This document shows, in pieces, positions 3,533-5,346 of a stretch of 5,346 nucleotides of DNA; position 1 is the first letter of the stretch; the number at the start of each line of letters is the position of its first letter. Both the position numbers and the translations under genes were made by a program. Source of the stretch: Candidatus Competibacteraceae bacterium (GTDB lineage: Bacteria > Pseudomonadota > Gammaproteobacteria > Competibacterales > Competibacteraceae); assembly GCA_003527885.1 (NCBI GenBank), contig DPWB01000120.1, positions 1,075 through 6,420 on the forward strand, given 5' to 3'. A model generated the notes under the pieces. The model searched no databases. It was not told the origin of the DNA and saw nothing but the letters and a program-made list of their open reading frames with translations.

Positions 3533-5346
3533 GGCTGGTCGGCCGGGGCCGGCGCGGCCCGCCGCGCGACCAGCTTGCGTAGCGCGACGTAGAACACCGG
3601 GGTCAGGAACAGGCCGAACAAGGTCACGCCCAGCATCCCGGCGAACACGGTGATGCCGGTGACGGCGCGCACCTCCGCGCCCGCGCCGTGGGCCAGCACC
3701 AGCGGCACCGTGCCGGCGATGAAGGCGATCGAGGTCATCACGATCGGGCGCAGCCGCAGCCGGCACGCTTCCAGCGCCGCCTCGACCGTCGCCTTGCCCT
3801 GCCGCTCCAGCTCGCGGGCGAATTCGACGATCAGGATGGCGTTCTTGCACGCCAGCCCCATCAGCACCACCAGCCCGACCTGCACGAACACGTTGTTGTC
3901 GCCGCCGGTGAGTTTCACCCCGAGCAGCGCCGACAGCATCGTCATCGGCACGATCAGGATCACCGCCAGCGGCAGTGTCCAGCTTTCGTACAGCGCCGCC
4001 AGCACCAGGAACGCGAGCAGCACCGCCAGCGGGAACACGATCACCGTGGCGTTACCCTCGGTGGCCTGCTGGTAGCTCAGGTCGGTCCATTCGAAGCGCA
4101 TCCCGTTGGGCAGCACGCGCGGCGCGAGTTCCGCGAGCTTGGCCATCGCTTGCGCCGAAGACAGCGCCCGCGGGTCGGATTCGCCGATCAGATCGGCGGC
4201 CGGATAGCCGTTGTAGCGGATCACCGGGTCGGGGCCGTAGCTCTGGCTGACCCTCACCATCGAACCGATCGGCACCATCTCGCCGCCGAGGTTGCGGGTG
4301 CGCAGGTTGGCGATGTCCTCGATCCCGTCGCGGAACGGGCCGTCGGCTTGGGCGATCACCTGCCAGGTACGGCCGAACCGGTTGAAATCGTTGATGTAAG
4401 CGGAACCCAGATAGGTTTGCAGCGTGTCGAACAGCTCGGTCAGCGACACCCCCTGCGCCTTGGCCTTGACCCGATCCACCTGCGCGTCGAGCTGCGGCAC
4501 GTTGGCCTGATAGCTGCTGATCGGAAACCCCATGCCCGGCGTCTGGGCGATCGCGCCCTGAAAAGCGCCGAGCGCGCTTTGTAAAGCGCCGTAACCGAGC
4601 CCGGCCCGATCCTCCACGAACAGGGAATAACCCGAACCGCTGCCCACGCCAAGGATCGGCGGCGGCATGATCGAGAAGGTGAACGCTTCTTGGATGCCGG
4701 CGATCTTGCGGTTGATCTCGGCGTTAATCTCAAGGGCGCTTCGCGCGCGCTCCTTGAACGGCTTTAGCGTGAAGAACACGGTGCCGGTGTTCGGGGTGTT
4801 GGTGAACTGCAAAGCGTTGAGGCCGGGGAAGGCCACCGCGCCTTCCACGCCGTCGGTCGCCAGCGCGAGCTCGCTCATCCGGTGGACCACGGCGTCGGTG
4901 CGTTCGAGCGAAGCGCCCTCCGGCAGCTTGACCCCGCCCATCAGGTACAGCTTGTCCTGCGTCGGGATGAAGCCGCGCGGCACCGCCTGGAACATCAGGC
5001 CGGTCGCGACCAGCAGCGCCGCGTAGACCGCGAATACCGCCCCGCGCCGGCGCAGGGCGCGTCCCACCCCGGACTGATAGCCTTTGGAGCTTTTCGCGAA
5101 GGCCCGGTTGAACGGCCGGAACAGCCAGCCGAACAGGCGGTCGATCCAGCGCGACGGCGCGTCCTTCGGCGCGTCGTGGGCCTTGAGCAGCTTCGCCGCC
5201 AGCGCCGGCGACAGGGTGAGCGAGTTGATCGCCGAGATCACCGTCGACACCGCGATGGTCACCGCGAACTGCTTGTAGAACTGGCCGGTCACCCCGCTCA
5301 GGAAGGCCATCGGCACGAACACCGCGCACAGCACCAGCGCGATCGC
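3511..5346 (-). CDS. HAE1-type RND multidrug efflux pump, MexF/OqxB-like, C-terminal part (5' end outside window)
   Basis: This is the inner-membrane, proton-driven pump of a tripartite efflux system; the 611 codons visible correspond to roughly AcrB residue 445 to the end. The fragment opens in the membrane block VFVPMAFLSGVTGQFYKQF. It runs through TM6 and the large second periplasmic loop (porter and docking domains, about 105-420, with RGFIPTQDK and DPVIRYNGYPAADL), then the last six TM helices. GLACKNAILIVEFARE contains Lys501 (codon 3844-3846), equivalent to AcrB Lys940 of the proton relay. RLRLRP near 529-534 matches the Arg971 region. GGDNNVFVQVGL and LTLSPALAA resemble MexF/OqxB more than AcrB. 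The relay aspartates of TM4 lie beyond the window. The gene ends LEASHV and overlaps the alternative start of the outer-membrane factor by 8 nt. An adaptor gene (MexE-like) is expected upstream. Substrates cannot be read from the sequence. Confidence 0.95.
   Translation of the reverse strand, partial: AIALVLCAVFVPMAFLSGVTGQFYKQFAVTIAVSTVISAINSLTLSPALAAKLLKAHDAPKDAPSRWIDRLFGWLFRPFNRAFAKSSKGYQSGVGRALRRRGAVFAVYAALLVATGLMFQAVPRGFIPTQDKLYLMGGVKLPEGASLERTDAVVHRMSELALATDGVEGAVAFPGLNALQFTNTPNTGTVFFTLKPFKERARSALEINAEINRKIAGIQEAFTFSIMPPPILGVGSGSGYSLFVEDRAGLGYGALQSALGAFQGAIAQTPGMGFPISSYQANVPQLDAQVDRVKAKAQGVSLTELFDTLQTYLGSAYINDFNRFGRTWQVIAQADGPFRDGIEDIANLRTRNLGGEMVPIGSMVRVSQSYGPDPVIRYNGYPAADLIGESDPRALSSAQAMAKLAELAPRVLPNGMRFEWTDLSYQQATEGNATVIVFPLAVLLAFLVLAALYESWTLPLAVILIVPMTMLSALLGVKLTGGDNNVFVQVGLVVLMGLACKNAILIVEFARELERQGKATVEAALEACRLRLRPIVMTSIAFIAGTVPLVLAHGAGAEVRAVTGITVFAGMLGVTLFGLFLTPVFYVALRKLVARRAAPAPADQPLEASHV

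Noticed and set aside
1821..3653. Plus-strand open frame of 610 codons opposite the outer-membrane factor gene
   Set aside because: Its translation is Arg/Gly/Ala-rich low complexity with no recognisable domain. It is the expected antisense shadow of a GC-rich gene whose minus-strand product has clear NodT hallmarks.
3688..4584. Plus-strand open frame of 298 codons opposite the RND pump
   Set aside because: It is rich in His, Arg and Gln with repeated DHRHH-type runs, typical of the reverse complement of GC-rich membrane protein codons. The minus strand encodes a certain RND pump here.

Overview
The window comes from a high-GC, Gram-negative (proteobacterial-type) chromosome. The evidence is an RND inner-membrane efflux pump next to a NodT-type outer-membrane lipoprotein, several Sec signal peptides, strong Shine-Dalgarno sites and GC-rich codon use. 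The species cannot be fixed from the sequence.

Layout, left to right. Positions 1 to about 171 hold the 3' end of an IS630-family insertion sequence (plus strand, cut by the window edge). A gene-free stretch of about 215 bp with lower GC follows. Everything after that is on the minus strand, so in transcription order it reads from right to left: a partial MexF/OqxB-like HAE1 RND pump (5346 to 3511), a NodT/OprN-like outer-membrane factor (3461 or 3518 to 1989), a 21-codon small ORF (1934 to 1869), two small exported proteins (1872 to 1513 and 1437 to 1099), and an exported beta-rich hypothetical protein (856 to 386). The last gene is set apart by a 15-bp-stem hairpin directly after the preceding stop codon and by about 240 bp of non-coding sequence with its own inverted repeat.

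The pump and outer-membrane factor overlap or nearly touch and would form a tripartite efflux system. The periplasmic adaptor is expected upstream, beyond the right edge. I see no terminator-like structure between the outer-membrane factor and the small genes, so they may be co-transcribed, but this is inference.

The most unusual part is 1099 to 1934. The two small proteins each have a signal peptide, a low-complexity linker, only two cysteines, and the same C-terminal pattern: Cys-Ser, then Gly-Phe-Asn-x2-Asn, Gln-Phe, and a cysteine as the very last residue. They look like diverged tandem paralogues of an exported two-cysteine family that I do not recognise. Just upstream is a small ORF with a strong ribosome-binding site. 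Its stop overlaps the next start as ATGA, and its tandem AGG codons double as the next gene's Shine-Dalgarno site, which suggests translational coupling. The translation start region of the outer-membrane factor is itself duplicated, and 14 bp of one copy recurs exactly at the small ORF start.
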